Source of the DNA: Gracilimonas sp040882225
GTDB lineage: Bacteria; Bacteroidota; Rhodothermia; Balneolales; Balneolaceae
Direction: 5' to 3'
Assembly: GCA_040882225.1 (NCBI GenBank)
Contig: JBBEBR010000003.1
Coordinates: 1 to 64,000, forward strand
Length of the DNA: 64,000 nucleotides
How positions within the stretch are numbered: the stretch's first letter is position 1; each line of letters begins with the position of its first letter. Under the pieces are notes generated by a model that saw only the letters and a list, made by a program, of their open reading frames with translations, did no database searches and was not told the origin of the DNA. Below, piece by piece: positions 25,353 through 34,267 of the stretch. The position numbers and the translations under genes are program-made.

Positions 25353-25369
25353 AACTAAAAAAGAAAAAA

Positions 25370-26161
25370 ATGGAAAACTCGAGAGAATTAGAAATTCGAC
25401 AACAAATTGACGCTTACGTAAAGGGGCAGCTTTCTGAGGATGAAATTCAGGATTTGTGGAATGAATTTGCCAAGAACCCACACCTGCTGGAGGTGCTTGA
25501 AATCGAATCCGGACTTAAATCTATCTTAGAAGAAGAAAATAAACCCAAAAAAGCTTCTATTAATGTTCTCCCCAGCTGGACATGGCACGCCGCAGCGGCC
25601 GCGGTAATTTTGATCGTAGCTTTGGTACAGCTTTTTAAAGTAGACACTCCCACCGAACTAAATCAGTTTTTAGTTGCGAATATTGAGCCTGCTCAGATTG
25701 AAACTGCGGATGCACTTCGGGCCGACGGGGTGAATTTAACCGAAGCCGACTCACTATTAAACCTTGGTTTTGAAGCCCTTATTTCGGGTGATGAAGACCG
25801 TGCGCTTGAGCTTTTTGAAACGGTGATTAACAACCACGAAGAAGAGCCTTATGGCTCAAAAGCTTATCTCAATAAAGGAATCATTCTGTATAATGAAGGG
25901 GATTATCAGGAAGCTTCTACAGCATTTCAGGAATCGGCAGACCGGGCAGAAAACAATCGTATGATTTCGGAAAAGGCATATTGGTATTTAGGAAATGCTT
26001 TAATCAATATCGGGGAACTTGAGGAAGCCCGCGAAGCTGTTTTTGAGGCGTATAAAATAGACGGAGTTTTTCGAACCCCGGCGTTCCGGTTGCTTCAAAA
26101 GCTAAACTATGACCTGGGTAAATACGACTATGACGATTTCGATACTCAGCAGTTGAATTAA
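25370..26161 (+). CDS. Membrane-anchored TPR protein, probable partner of the ECF sigma factor
   Basis: This is a 263-residue protein. The N-terminal 65 residues are helical and acidic (QQIDAYVKGQLSEDEIQDLW), resembling zinc-less anti-sigma domains. A single membrane helix follows (HAAAAAVILIVALVQLF, about 68-85). Residues about 120-250 hold three or four TPRs (ALELFETVINNH, SKAYLNKGIILYNEGDYQEA, KAYWYLGNALINIGELEEA). The layout fits an anti-sigma-like sensor: cytosolic sigma-binding part, one membrane pass, periplasmic TPRs. It follows the sigma gene by 80 bases carrying a promoter-like motif and hairpin. Sigma binding is inferred from position. Confidence 0.75.
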   Translation: MENSRELEIRQQIDAYVKGQLSEDEIQDLWNEFAKNPHLLEVLEIESGLKSILEEENKPKKASINVLPSWTWHAAAAAVILIVALVQLFKVDTPTELNQFLVANIEPAQIETADALRADGVNLTEADSLLNLGFEALISGDEDRALELFETVINNHEEEPYGSKAYLNKGIILYNEGDYQEASTAFQESADRAENNRMISEKAYWYLGNALINIGELEEAREAVFEAYKIDGVFRTPAFRLLQKLNYDLGKYDYDDFDTQQLN

Positions 26162-26179
26162 TTTCCGGCTACTAAAAAA

Positions 26180-28420
26180 CTATCGCTGCATAGGAACGGG
26201 TTCGTTGGCCTTCAGCATGTGATTCATCAAAATGGCGTGTGTACTTAGCTTATCTTCGCCCTTTTGTTTTTTCGCCCGAACATAGTCTCCGTTTTCCTGA
26301 AGAAGCCACCGCTGCACATTATCACGCAAATAAATATTCAGGATAAATTGAAGATATTTTTTTAACTCTGGCTGTTCAATAGGAGTTATAGCTTCCACCC
26401 GGGCATCTAAATTTCGGTGCATCCAATCCGCCGACCCAATAAAATATTGATGATTCCCGGCATTATAGAAATAGTAAATGCGGGAGTGCTCCAGAAATCT
26501 TCCGATGATGGAATGAACGGTAATATTTTCACTTAAACCCGCTTTACCGGGAATTAATCGGCAAACGCCTCGCACCACTAAATCAATTTTGACTCCGGCC
26601 TGGGAAGCTTCATATAATTTCTGAATAGTGAGCGGATCTTCGAGGCTGTTCATTTTTGCAATGATGCGGGCTTTATTTCCTTTCCGGGCTTCTTCGATCT
26701 CTGTTTCAATTAGCTGATACATTTGATTACGCATATGATTTGGCGCAACCAGCAATTTCTCAAAAGTCTGATCGGGTGCATAACCCGTCAGCAGATTAAA
26801 GATATCGGTGACATCTGAAGCCAGTATTTCATCGCTCGTAAACAACGCCAAATCCTCATAAAGCTGGGCTGTATCGGGGTGATAATTTCCGGTTCCAATA
26901 TGGCAGTAAGTTTTCAGCGAATCGCCTTCTTCGCGAACCACCATTGTTAATTTTGAATGAATTTTGAGGCCTGGAATTCCATAAGCCACATGCACGCCGT
27001 AATTCTCAAGTTTTTGAGCCCAGTTTATATTTCTCTCTTCATCAAAACGGGCTTTAATTTCCACCAAAACCGCAACCTGTTTGCCTTCTTCCGCAGCGGT
27101 CATCAGTGAGTGCATTAAAGGAGAATCCTTGGATGTTCGGTATAAGGTTTGCTTAATAGCCAGCACCTGAGGATCGCGTGCCGCCTCTTCAATAAAGCGC
27201 TGTGTAGAAAGTTCGAAGCTGTGATAAGGATGATGAACCAGGAAATCGCCACGGCTGATTACCTCAAAAATGCTTGGGATCTCTTCTTCGGCATTATGCC
27301 TTAAACCGGGATGTAACACGGGAACCCAGTTTATTTCTTTCAGACGCGCAAAGCCGGAGAGATTAGCAATCTGCATCACGTCAGCCAGACCAATAGTTCC
27401 ATGCATTTCATACACATCATTCCAGGTAATTTTCAGATGCTTGACAAGATAATTTTTGATGTGCTTCGGCATCTGCGCGTCAATTTCAAGCCGTACAATT
27501 CCGGCGAATTTCCGTTCTCTGAGTTCATCCTCAATGGTTTCCAGCAAATCCTCGGCTTCTTCCTCATTTCGGTCTATCGATGCATTTCTTGTGACCCTGA
27601 AGATGTTGGCGGAAAGGACTTTCATCCCCGGAAAAAAATCATTCATTTTCTGACGGATAATATCCTCAAGAGGAACGAGAATTACCTTATTCCCTCGCCG
27701 GTGAACTTCAACAAACCGGTTTCTATTGGCTGGAATTTTTAACCGGGCAAACATTTTTTCTTTCGTTTTTTTGTTCAGCAATTCAATAGCGAAAGAAAGG
27801 CTTTGATTTGAAATGAAGGGAAAGGGATGAGATTCATCTACCGCAAGCGGTGTTACAATGGGATAAATTTGTTTCTGAAAATATCGATCACTTATCGTTT
27901 TCTGATGATCGGAAAGCTCGTTGTACAATTTAATTTCGATTCCTTTGCTTGCGAGTTTGGGATGCAAATCATCAAAAAAACAGCCCCGATACATTTCAAT
28001 CATAGCCTGAACTTCTTTCCGAACGGCTTTTAGCTGATCGGCGGGAGTCATTCCATCAACCGTTAACTCTTTGACGCCGGCAATTTGCTGCCGCTTCAGG
28101 CCGCCAACCCGTTTCTGAAAAAACTCATCAAGATTGGAGCATACGATGGAAAGAAATTTTACCCTTTCAAGAATTTTGTTTTTATCACTCATCGCTTCAG
28201 CCAAAACCCTGGCATTGAATTTCAGCCAGCTCAATTCGTAATTCAGAAAGTAGTCGCTCCCAAAAATACCGAGATTACTGGATCTTAAATCCTTCGGCAT
28301 ACCTTTCTGCTTTAGAATCTCGTTCTTCTTTTTATTTACCCTTTTGTTGATATCGGCCGATTTCAACTCCGCATTGGGTTCGTAGGAAATTTCATCCGGT
28401 GATAAAGAAGATTTTTTCAT
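26180..28420 (-). CDS. ppk1: Polyphosphate kinase 1
   Basis: This 746-residue protein has the four-domain PPK1 layout: N-terminal helical domain (FLNYELSWLKFNARVLAEA), head domain, and two PLD-like catalytic domains with VLAIKQTLYRTSKDSP, GLKIHSKLTMV and THIGTGNYH-type motifs that contain the phosphorylated histidine. It adds the gamma-phosphate of ATP to polyphosphate reversibly. An N-terminal extension of about 45 residues (KKSSLSPDEIS) precedes the usual start. It is cytosolic or membrane-peripheral and monocistronic, divergent from ruvB. Confidence 0.95.
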   Translation of the reverse strand: MKKSSLSPDEISYEPNAELKSADINKRVNKKKNEILKQKGMPKDLRSSNLGIFGSDYFLNYELSWLKFNARVLAEAMSDKNKILERVKFLSIVCSNLDEFFQKRVGGLKRQQIAGVKELTVDGMTPADQLKAVRKEVQAMIEMYRGCFFDDLHPKLASKGIEIKLYNELSDHQKTISDRYFQKQIYPIVTPLAVDESHPFPFISNQSLSFAIELLNKKTKEKMFARLKIPANRNRFVEVHRRGNKVILVPLEDIIRQKMNDFFPGMKVLSANIFRVTRNASIDRNEEEAEDLLETIEDELRERKFAGIVRLEIDAQMPKHIKNYLVKHLKITWNDVYEMHGTIGLADVMQIANLSGFARLKEINWVPVLHPGLRHNAEEEIPSIFEVISRGDFLVHHPYHSFELSTQRFIEEAARDPQVLAIKQTLYRTSKDSPLMHSLMTAAEEGKQVAVLVEIKARFDEERNINWAQKLENYGVHVAYGIPGLKIHSKLTMVVREEGDSLKTYCHIGTGNYHPDTAQLYEDLALFTSDEILASDVTDIFNLLTGYAPDQTFEKLLVAPNHMRNQMYQLIETEIEEARKGNKARIIAKMNSLEDPLTIQKLYEASQAGVKIDLVVRGVCRLIPGKAGLSENITVHSIIGRFLEHSRIYYFYNAGNHQYFIGSADWMHRNLDARVEAITPIEQPELKKYLQFILNIYLRDNVQRWLLQENGDYVRAKKQKGEDKLSTHAILMNHMLKANEPVPMQR

Positions 28421-28545
28421 TTGGTTAATTGCTCGTCATTTAAGCTTATAAATCTCGAGAACTGTGTCATTATTTACATCGCATTTCGGCTCAAAACTAA
28501 GTATAATTCTGTAAACTTAGCGTAAACTTATATTCCCGGTACAAC

Positions 28546-29562
28546 GTGCAGAATCCTTTGCTAAATCCCGAAGAAAAAGAAGACATTTTTGAGCAAAAGG
28601 TACGTCCATCTTCGCTAAAAGAATTTATTGGGCAGCAGAAAGCTATCTCTAACCTGGAAGTTTTTATTAAGGCTGCAAAACAACGTGGTGATGCACTCGA
28701 TCATGTAATCCTTTCCGGCCCTCCCGGTTTGGGGAAAACAACTCTTTCTTACATTATCGCCAGCGAAATGGGAAGTAACATTCGCCCAACCACCGGCCCC
28801 GTTCTTGAAAAACCCGGAGATTTAGCGGGAATGCTCACCAATCTCGAAGAAGGGGATGTTCTTTTTATTGATGAAATCCATCGCCTTAACCCGGTAATTG
28901 AAGAATATTTGTATTCAGCGATGGAAGATTACAAACTGGATATTATGATTGACTCGGGCCCGAATGCGCGAAGCATTCAAATTGAGTTAAATCATTTTAC
29001 CCTTGTGGGCGCTACTACCCGAAAAGGTTTATTGACCGCTCCGCTCCGCGCCCGTTTCGGGATTGATATGCGGCTGGATTATTATGATGTGGAATTATTG
29101 CAAGGTATCGCCCTGCGAACCGCTAACATTATGGGCGTAGGAATTACTGAGACCGGAGCCCATGAAATTGCCCGCAGAAGCCGCGGAACTCCCCGAATCG
29201 TTAATAAACTTTTGCGCCGAACCCGAGATTTTGCCCAGGTAGCCGGCATGGATACCATCAACGATAAAATAGCCGATAAAGCCCTTAACGCCCTTGATGT
29301 TGATTCTAATGGGCTCGACGATATGGATATCCGGCTGCTTCGCGCCATCATCGAAAATTATGATGGCGGCCCTGTTGGCCTTAGTACACTTGGGGTTGCT
29401 GTGGGTGAAGATAAAGGAACTATCGAGGAGGTGTACGAGCCTTTCCTCATAAAAGAAGGGTTTCTGCAACGCACTCCCAAAGGCAGAATTACCACAAAAA
29501 AAGCATATCAATATTTAGGCATTTCTCAGAAAAAAGCAGACTCGGGTTTATTCGACTCCTAA
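28546..29562 (+). CDS. ruvB: Holliday junction branch-migration helicase RuvB
   Basis: This 338-residue AAA+ protein begins at GTG 28546 (MQNPLLNPEE). It has Walker A GPPGLGKTT (58-66), Walker B DEIH (109-112), sensor 1 GATTRKGLL, the sensor 2 region RRSRGTPRIVNKLLRR, and the C-terminal winged helix with GGPVGLSTL. As hexameric rings with RuvA it drives branch migration of recombination intermediates. ruvA and ruvC are not adjacent. The length and motifs are complete. Confidence 0.97.
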   Translation: MQNPLLNPEEKEDIFEQKVRPSSLKEFIGQQKAISNLEVFIKAAKQRGDALDHVILSGPPGLGKTTLSYIIASEMGSNIRPTTGPVLEKPGDLAGMLTNLEEGDVLFIDEIHRLNPVIEEYLYSAMEDYKLDIMIDSGPNARSIQIELNHFTLVGATTRKGLLTAPLRARFGIDMRLDYYDVELLQGIALRTANIMGVGITETGAHEIARRSRGTPRIVNKLLRRTRDFAQVAGMDTINDKIADKALNALDVDSNGLDDMDIRLLRAIIENYDGGPVGLSTLGVAVGEDKGTIEEVYEPFLIKEGFLQRTPKGRITTKKAYQYLGISQKKADSGLFDS

Positions 29563-29780
29563 AAACTGTCATCAGACTTTCAGGTTTGGCCGACAGGAGA
29601 TTGACATAACACTACCCTTCTAAATATTTATTTCCCATCTCATTTAGATATTGCCACAAGCTTCTCAGTTGTTTAGCAATTTATGTGTAAATGATACAAC
29701 ATCTACAGGGAGTTGTACAATGCAATATCAGCACTTTATAGGTATTTTTGGAAAGTAAAAACAAGAGAGAAAATTCGTTT

Positions 29781-30455
29781 ATGGTTAAAATCCGTGTATT
29801 TAGCTGTTTATTGGTCTGTACTTTGTTTTTGGGATGTAATGTCCTAAACAGGTCACAGAGTACTGCGAGTATTGGAGCAGGGGAAGGAGCCGCTGAAGGT
29901 GCTGAGATTGAAAACGCTTCTGGAAACACCTCACTTACGGCCATAACAGAGGCTACTGTGGGCGGAGCGGCTGGGGCAGTTATTGGTGAAAAAATGGATG
30001 AGCAAGCGGGGGAAATAGAACAGGAACTGGATGGCGCAAAAATTGAGAGAGTAGGACAGGGCATTGTTGTGGAGTTTAACAACGATGCACTTTTTGACCC
30101 CGATAGCATCACGTTGAAGGATTTCGCTAAAACCAATCTCACCAGGTTTGCCGATGTTCTCAAAGAATATCCTCACACAAACATCCACATTCAGGGGCAT
30201 ACGGATAATGAGGGTGAATCGCGGTCTAATCAGGATTTATCGGAAGAACAAGCTATTGCCGCCGCTAATTATTTGGCTGAAAATGGAATTGTAGCAAGCC
30301 GGTTAACGATAATTGGTTTTGGGGATGAAGAGCCAAAATACACCAACGATACCGAAGAGGGGCAAGCACAAAACCGACGAGTTGAATTTGTGATCACCGC
30401 AAACAAAGAAATGATAGCTGAAGCGGAAAGAGAGGCCGGGGGCAATGAATCTTGA
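29781..30455 (+). CDS. OmpA-family lipoprotein
   Basis: This is a 224-residue protein from the ATG at 29781, chosen because the signal peptide with lipobox LFLGC (Cys19) follows it; a TTG at 29748 would add a charged leader. Residues about 25-90 form a glycine-rich segment with GGAAGAVIGEKMDEQA, resembling glycine-zipper lipoproteins. The C-terminal OmpA/MotB peptidoglycan-binding domain (about 100-215) has HIQGHTDNEGESRSNQDLSE and QAQNRRVEFVI. It anchors the outer membrane to the cell wall. Its stop overlaps the next gene by 11 bases. Confidence 0.9.
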   Translation: MVKIRVFSCLLVCTLFLGCNVLNRSQSTASIGAGEGAAEGAEIENASGNTSLTAITEATVGGAAGAVIGEKMDEQAGEIEQELDGAKIERVGQGIVVEFNNDALFDPDSITLKDFAKTNLTRFADVLKEYPHTNIHIQGHTDNEGESRSNQDLSEEQAIAAANYLAENGIVASRLTIIGFGDEEPKYTNDTEEGQAQNRRVEFVITANKEMIAEAEREAGGNES

Positions 30456-31149
30456 AGCTGTAAAATATCAAGTTTGGGTAATAATGATGGTAGCTTTGTT
30501 TACATCCAATGCGGTAGCGCAGCAGGTTTGGACGGGAAATGAAGGAGTCTCAATCGGCATTAGGGCCGGCTTTGATTTGCAGAATATCACAGGAAATAAT
30601 CAAGAAGGAAATGACGCCGGCAATCAACTGATGCCCGCATATAATGCCGGACTTATAATAGAGCTACCTCTCACCCGGTATTTTTATCTGCAATCCGGCC
30701 TTTTATATAATACCAAAGGAGCTGAAAGAGAGCGGCCATTTATCGGCCCCGAAACAAGTTCCGTTCGAACTTCTTACCTGGAGCTTCCGATAAATTTTTT
30801 ATTCAAGCCCATTTTAGGTAACGGGAATTTGATGATCGGTTTTGGTTCTTACGCCGCAATTGGAACAGGAGGGGAAGCAGAATATGAAACCGGAGGAAGA
30901 ACAGAAATAAGACAGGTGAAATTTCAAAATACCGTTGAGCCCTCCGATCCTGAAGATGTGGTGTACTTCCGGCCTTATGACGCCGGCGCTAATTTTCTTG
31001 CAGGCTATGAATTTAGGAACAGAGTTTCTTTACAGCTAAACGCACAGTTTGGATTGATAGAAATAAATCCGGAACGGGAAGATGTACCGAACGATGAATC
31101 TGCCCTAAGAAACACCGGCTTTGGAGTTTCTTTAGGTTTTCGCTTCTAA
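30445..31149 (+). CDS. Outer-membrane beta-barrel protein (PorT-like)
   Basis: This 234-residue protein has a signal peptide (hydrophobic about 11-22, cleavage after VAQQ). The mature part is a small barrel of the outer-membrane beta-barrel (OMP_b-brl_2/PorT-like) type: VSIGIRAGFDLQNI, LPLTRYFYLQSGLLYNTKGA, and a terminal strand GFGVSLGFRF ending in Phe for BAM recognition. It overlaps the upstream OmpA lipoprotein by 11 bases, so both are made together in the outer membrane. Function beyond that is unknown. Confidence 0.8.
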   Translation: MNLEAVKYQVWVIMMVALFTSNAVAQQVWTGNEGVSIGIRAGFDLQNITGNNQEGNDAGNQLMPAYNAGLIIELPLTRYFYLQSGLLYNTKGAERERPFIGPETSSVRTSYLELPINFLFKPILGNGNLMIGFGSYAAIGTGGEAEYETGGRTEIRQVKFQNTVEPSDPEDVVYFRPYDAGANFLAGYEFRNRVSLQLNAQFGLIEINPEREDVPNDESALRNTGFGVSLGFRF

Positions 31150-31202
31150 AAATAATTAAAGATTGATATGAGAAAAATGTGATACCACTCTTTTATAAAT
31201 AA

Positions 31203-31240
31203 AAAAGAAAACCAGTGAAGGCAGCTTTCTATGCAAAGAT
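31203..31240 (+). promoter_or_regulatory. Leader segment shared with the gene at 46212
   Basis: AAGAAAACCAGTGAAGGCAGC here resembles AAGAAAACCAGTTGACGCAGC at about 46135. Both are 50-80 bases upstream of genes for secreted repeat/Ig-like proteins, and both are followed by a short ATGCA-containing segment. A common 5' leader or regulatory element is possible. Confidence 0.35.
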
Positions 31241-31272
31241 GAATTCACGCTAACACATAATTATGAGAACCC

Positions 31273-32472
31273 ATGAACAAACTAATCACACAATTCACAA
31301 GAGAGAAATGGAATCGTTTTTTTAGCGTTCCGATTTTCGCCACCCTGCTTATAGCAATGGTTGCAATCGGATGCGATGACGACAGCCCGGAAGGCTCAGA
31401 TGACCCTGAAGCTCCTGAAGTACTTTCCACAATTCCTGTAGACAATGCAATAGATGTTGCTATCAACTCAATTATCACCGCTACCTTCAGTGAAGATATG
31501 GACGAGGGATCTTTGACTGACAGTTCGTTCTACTTAAGCGAAAATGGAGTGGCTGTTGCAGGTGAAGTAACCCTGGATGGAAGAACGGCAACCTTAACGC
31601 CCAATGTAGATCTAATCACAGATACAGAGTATGTGGCTACTATCACTATAGATGTACAAAGCGAGGATAATCTGGCCCTGGAAAATAACTACGAATGGAG
31701 TTTTACCACAAGTGCAAATGGAGATACTACCGGAACGGATACAACCGACGCGGTAGTGCAAGACACGCTAAGCCTGGGAGCCGCTTCACAATTCGTAATT
31801 TTAACACGTTCAGCGCTTACACATGATGGCGACTCCTCAAATATAGAAGGTGACATTGGCATCAGCCCCGGAACCTCTGAAGATATTTCAGGATTTGTGT
31901 TAACAGCCGATACCACCGGAGAATTTGCAACCGCAACAGGTGTAAATGGCAACATCTATGCTTCTGATTACGCAGGTAATACAGCGACTTTGCTAACTCA
32001 GGCAGAAGAGGACATCGTTGCCGCTTACGACAGTGCTTATTCTGATTCCCGAGGAGAAGCCGTAGAACTTTCAGGAGATCTGAATGCTCAAACCTTAACC
32101 CCAGGTTTATACGAAGCAGAAAGTATTGATCTCGCAGAGAACAGCATCATTTACCTGGATGCCGAAGGAGATGCTGAAGCCGTTTTCCTTATCCGGGTAA
32201 CCTCTGATCTGACAGTAGGATCAGAAAGTGAAATTATGCTTGAAGGAGACGCACAGGCTCAAAATGTATATTGGGTTGTAGATGGTGATGTTACCTTCGG
32301 AGAAAATGCAATGGTTTACGGAAATGTGATTTCAGGAGGAAATATTACCCTGGAATCTGGCGCAGAACTTGAAGGCAGATTATTACTGCAAGGCGAGGGA
32401 GCAAGCGATATAAACTTGAATAATAATACTATTACCATTCCCGGTTCAGAAACCACTAACGGTGGTGTTTAA
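31273..32472 (+). CDS. Ice-binding-like (DUF3494) surface protein with Ig-like domain
   Basis: This 399-residue protein has a signal peptide with a probable lipobox (VAIGC, Cys about 34). An acidic linker follows, then a Big_5 Ig-like domain (about 48-145: VLSTIPVDNAIDVAINSIITA, ITATFSEDM), then the DUF3494/IBP domain (about 165-390) starting LGAASQFVILT. Typical segments are NIEGDIGISPGT, LTPGLYEAES and AQNVYWVVDGDVTFG. DUF3494 is a beta-solenoid found in ice-binding and adhesion proteins. Without an ice-binding surface check it could be purely adhesive. A terminator follows. Confidence 0.9.
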   Translation: MNKLITQFTREKWNRFFSVPIFATLLIAMVAIGCDDDSPEGSDDPEAPEVLSTIPVDNAIDVAINSIITATFSEDMDEGSLTDSSFYLSENGVAVAGEVTLDGRTATLTPNVDLITDTEYVATITIDVQSEDNLALENNYEWSFTTSANGDTTGTDTTDAVVQDTLSLGAASQFVILTRSALTHDGDSSNIEGDIGISPGTSEDISGFVLTADTTGEFATATGVNGNIYASDYAGNTATLLTQAEEDIVAAYDSAYSDSRGEAVELSGDLNAQTLTPGLYEAESIDLAENSIIYLDAEGDAEAVFLIRVTSDLTVGSESEIMLEGDAQAQNVYWVVDGDVTFGENAMVYGNVISGGNITLESGAELEGRLLLQGEGASDINLNNNTITIPGSETTNGGV

Positions 32473-32843
32473 AAAAGCTATCCCACAATTCATAGAAAGG
32501 CTGCCATGAGGTGGCCTTTTATTTGGAGGTAAATATTTGAAAAAACCAGAAACTTATGTATTTAGAAAAATATAAAGTCTGTTTGTAACAAAAGCTTAGT
32601 AAAAAGCTCTTAATTATTAGCGGGTTTAAATCACCATTTCGGAGAAAGCTGTTTTTTGATTTTTTTTGGGGTACAAAAAATCTGTATGTGTTGGCAGAAA
32701 TAAAATCCTGGCTTTTTAATATGAATTTATAGGCAGAGGTAATTCTTGTTGGGGTCATTCAATTCTTCGATACCATTTATTAGCTTATTAACTCCACAGC
32801 ATTTATGTGTGATTGTTCATCATAAAATCTTTTAACCGGACGT
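32473..32843. other. AT-rich gap with terminator, otherwise empty
   Basis: Apart from the terminator at its left end, this 370-base stretch is AT-rich with no convincing gene; a 79-codon minus-strand frame (32758-32519) has no protein-like features. A promoter for the downstream receiver-kinase gene should lie near its right end. Confidence 0.6.
32496..32522 (+). terminator. Rho-independent terminator of the DUF3494 gene
   Basis: AAAGGCTGCC-ATGA-GGTGGCCTTT is a 10-bp stem with two G-T wobbles and a 4-base loop, followed by TATTT. Confidence 0.8.
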
Positions 32844-33980
32844 ATGCCAAAAAAAAGGCTAAATATCCTCATAGTAGAAGATTCTGAACAGGACGCACTA
32901 ACAGTGGTTCACTTGCTACGCCAGAATGGCTTTGAGTTGGACTATCATGTGGTGAAAGCCAAAAAAGAAATGCAGGCCCACTTAAAAGGCCATCGTTACG
33001 ACCTGATTATTTCTGATTATAATATGGTAGGTTTCACTGGGATGGAGGCTTTAAAACTGGCTAAAACACATCATTCTATGTTGCCTTTCATTTTGCTTTC
33101 TGCTTTCATAGATCAGGAAGAGGAGTTAGAAATCCTTGAAAATGGAGCCAATGAAGTAATCTTGAAGGATAATATCACACGGTTGCCTTTTGCTGTACGC
33201 CGTGTTCTTCATGAAATCGCCGATAAGAAAAAGCTGAAAAAGTTGCTCAAAACCAAAGACAAGATTTTTTCAGTGATTGCTCATGATCTCAGAAATACAC
33301 TGGAAGGAATTTTCGTGCTCGCAGAAAGCCTAAGGCATGATGTAGGTAACCCCGCCGAAGCCGATTCTTTGCGCGAAAATTTGCAGATGATTGCGAACAC
33401 CGCCCGTTCAACCAACCAGCTTTTAGGTAATTTATTCGACTGGGCATTAATGCAAATAGGGGCTTTCAAGCCTATTTTCATAGAAATTGATCTTAACGAG
33501 TATGTACAAAAAAGTATCGATATCCATCAAACAAATGTCCGGCGGAAAAATATAAAAATTAGTTATTCGAAAGCCTCCGTGAAAATGTATGGCGATGGGA
33601 ATATGCTTTCGATTGTCTTTCGGAATCTGATTGCCAACGCAATCAACTATTCCCACAGAGGTGGAAAGATTATCATCAAGATTTCCAAGAAGAAAAATGA
33701 AGTATCCGTAACGATTAAAGATGAGGGCATCGGGATACCGGAAGAACTCCTTCCTAAATTATTTGATGCGGAAGACCGCCCCAAAAGGCCAGGGACGGAA
33801 CAAGAACAAAGTACTGGCTTCGGGCTGTTAATCTGCAAAGACGTTGTGGCGATGCACGGCGGCAGTATTTCTGTTGATTCTAAGAAAGGAAAGGGCAGTG
33901 CATTTTCCGTTAAATTACCCCTCTGGAAAAAACGCGATTTAGTTCCCAAAAATTACCCTCTGCAGGCAGAGGCAAATTGA
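32844..33980 (+). CDS. Receiver-histidine kinase hybrid (receiver first), cytosolic
   Basis: This 378-residue protein is a CheY-like receiver (1-125, acidic pocket EDSE, phospho-acceptor D58 in IISDYNMVG, K108 in ILKDN) followed by a histidine kinase core. The H-box is FSVIAHDLRN with H147. The N box is NLIANAINYS, G1 DEGIGIP and G2 GFGLLICKD. There is no membrane segment or sensor domain other than the receiver, so it is a relay protein: phosphorylation of the receiver probably controls the kinase. The cognate input kinase and output regulator are not in the window. Confidence 0.9.
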   Translation: MPKKRLNILIVEDSEQDALTVVHLLRQNGFELDYHVVKAKKEMQAHLKGHRYDLIISDYNMVGFTGMEALKLAKTHHSMLPFILLSAFIDQEEELEILENGANEVILKDNITRLPFAVRRVLHEIADKKKLKKLLKTKDKIFSVIAHDLRNTLEGIFVLAESLRHDVGNPAEADSLRENLQMIANTARSTNQLLGNLFDWALMQIGAFKPIFIEIDLNEYVQKSIDIHQTNVRRKNIKISYSKASVKMYGDGNMLSIVFRNLIANAINYSHRGGKIIIKISKKKNEVSVTIKDEGIGIPEELLPKLFDAEDRPKRPGTEQEQSTGFGLLICKDVVAMHGGSISVDSKKGKGSAFSVKLPLWKKRDLVPKNYPLQAEAN

Positions 33981-34097
33981 TCGCTAAATTCAAGATTTAA
34001 GATTGAAGCTTCATAATCTTTAATTTTGAACCTTGAATCTATTAAACACAGAACCTGCGAGCGTCCCTAAGACCTCGCAGCGTTCAAGCTAATACAC

Positions 34098-34144
34098 AAC
34101 GGCTCAGCGAGCCGTTGTACAATGTACCTCGGCTCGCTGAGCCG
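34098..34144. repeat. Paired palindromic repeat CGGCTC..GAGCCG
   Basis: CGGCTCAGCGAGCCG and CGGCTCGCTGAGCCG are exact reverse complements separated by a spacer containing TTGTACAATGTACCT. The same pair is at 47946-47987, and a half is at 10157-10171. Just to the left is a CTGCGAG..CTCGCAG hairpin (about 34055-34080), another dispersed type. Confidence 0.8.
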
Positions 34145-34171
34145 AAATGCTGAAATAAGATTTGGGCCAGT

Positions 34172-34231
34172 CCTGTCAGGTTTTATAGGGAAATAGATGG
34201 AATAACCTCGATAAATTTGAAACCTGACAGG
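34172..34231. repeat. 60-bp dispersed hairpin element, copy 1
   Basis: Ends CCTGTCAGGTTT and AAACCTGACAGG form a 12-bp inverted repeat around GGAAATAGATGGAATAACC. A 61-base relative with the same ends is at 49840-49900. Confidence 0.8.
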
Positions 34232-34267
34232 CCTTTGCACTACGAGTCTATGACATACATGAAAAAA

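Noticed and set aside
32519..32758. 79-codon minus-strand frame
   Set aside because: AT-rich intergenic sequence after a terminator, start unclear, no domain or coding features.
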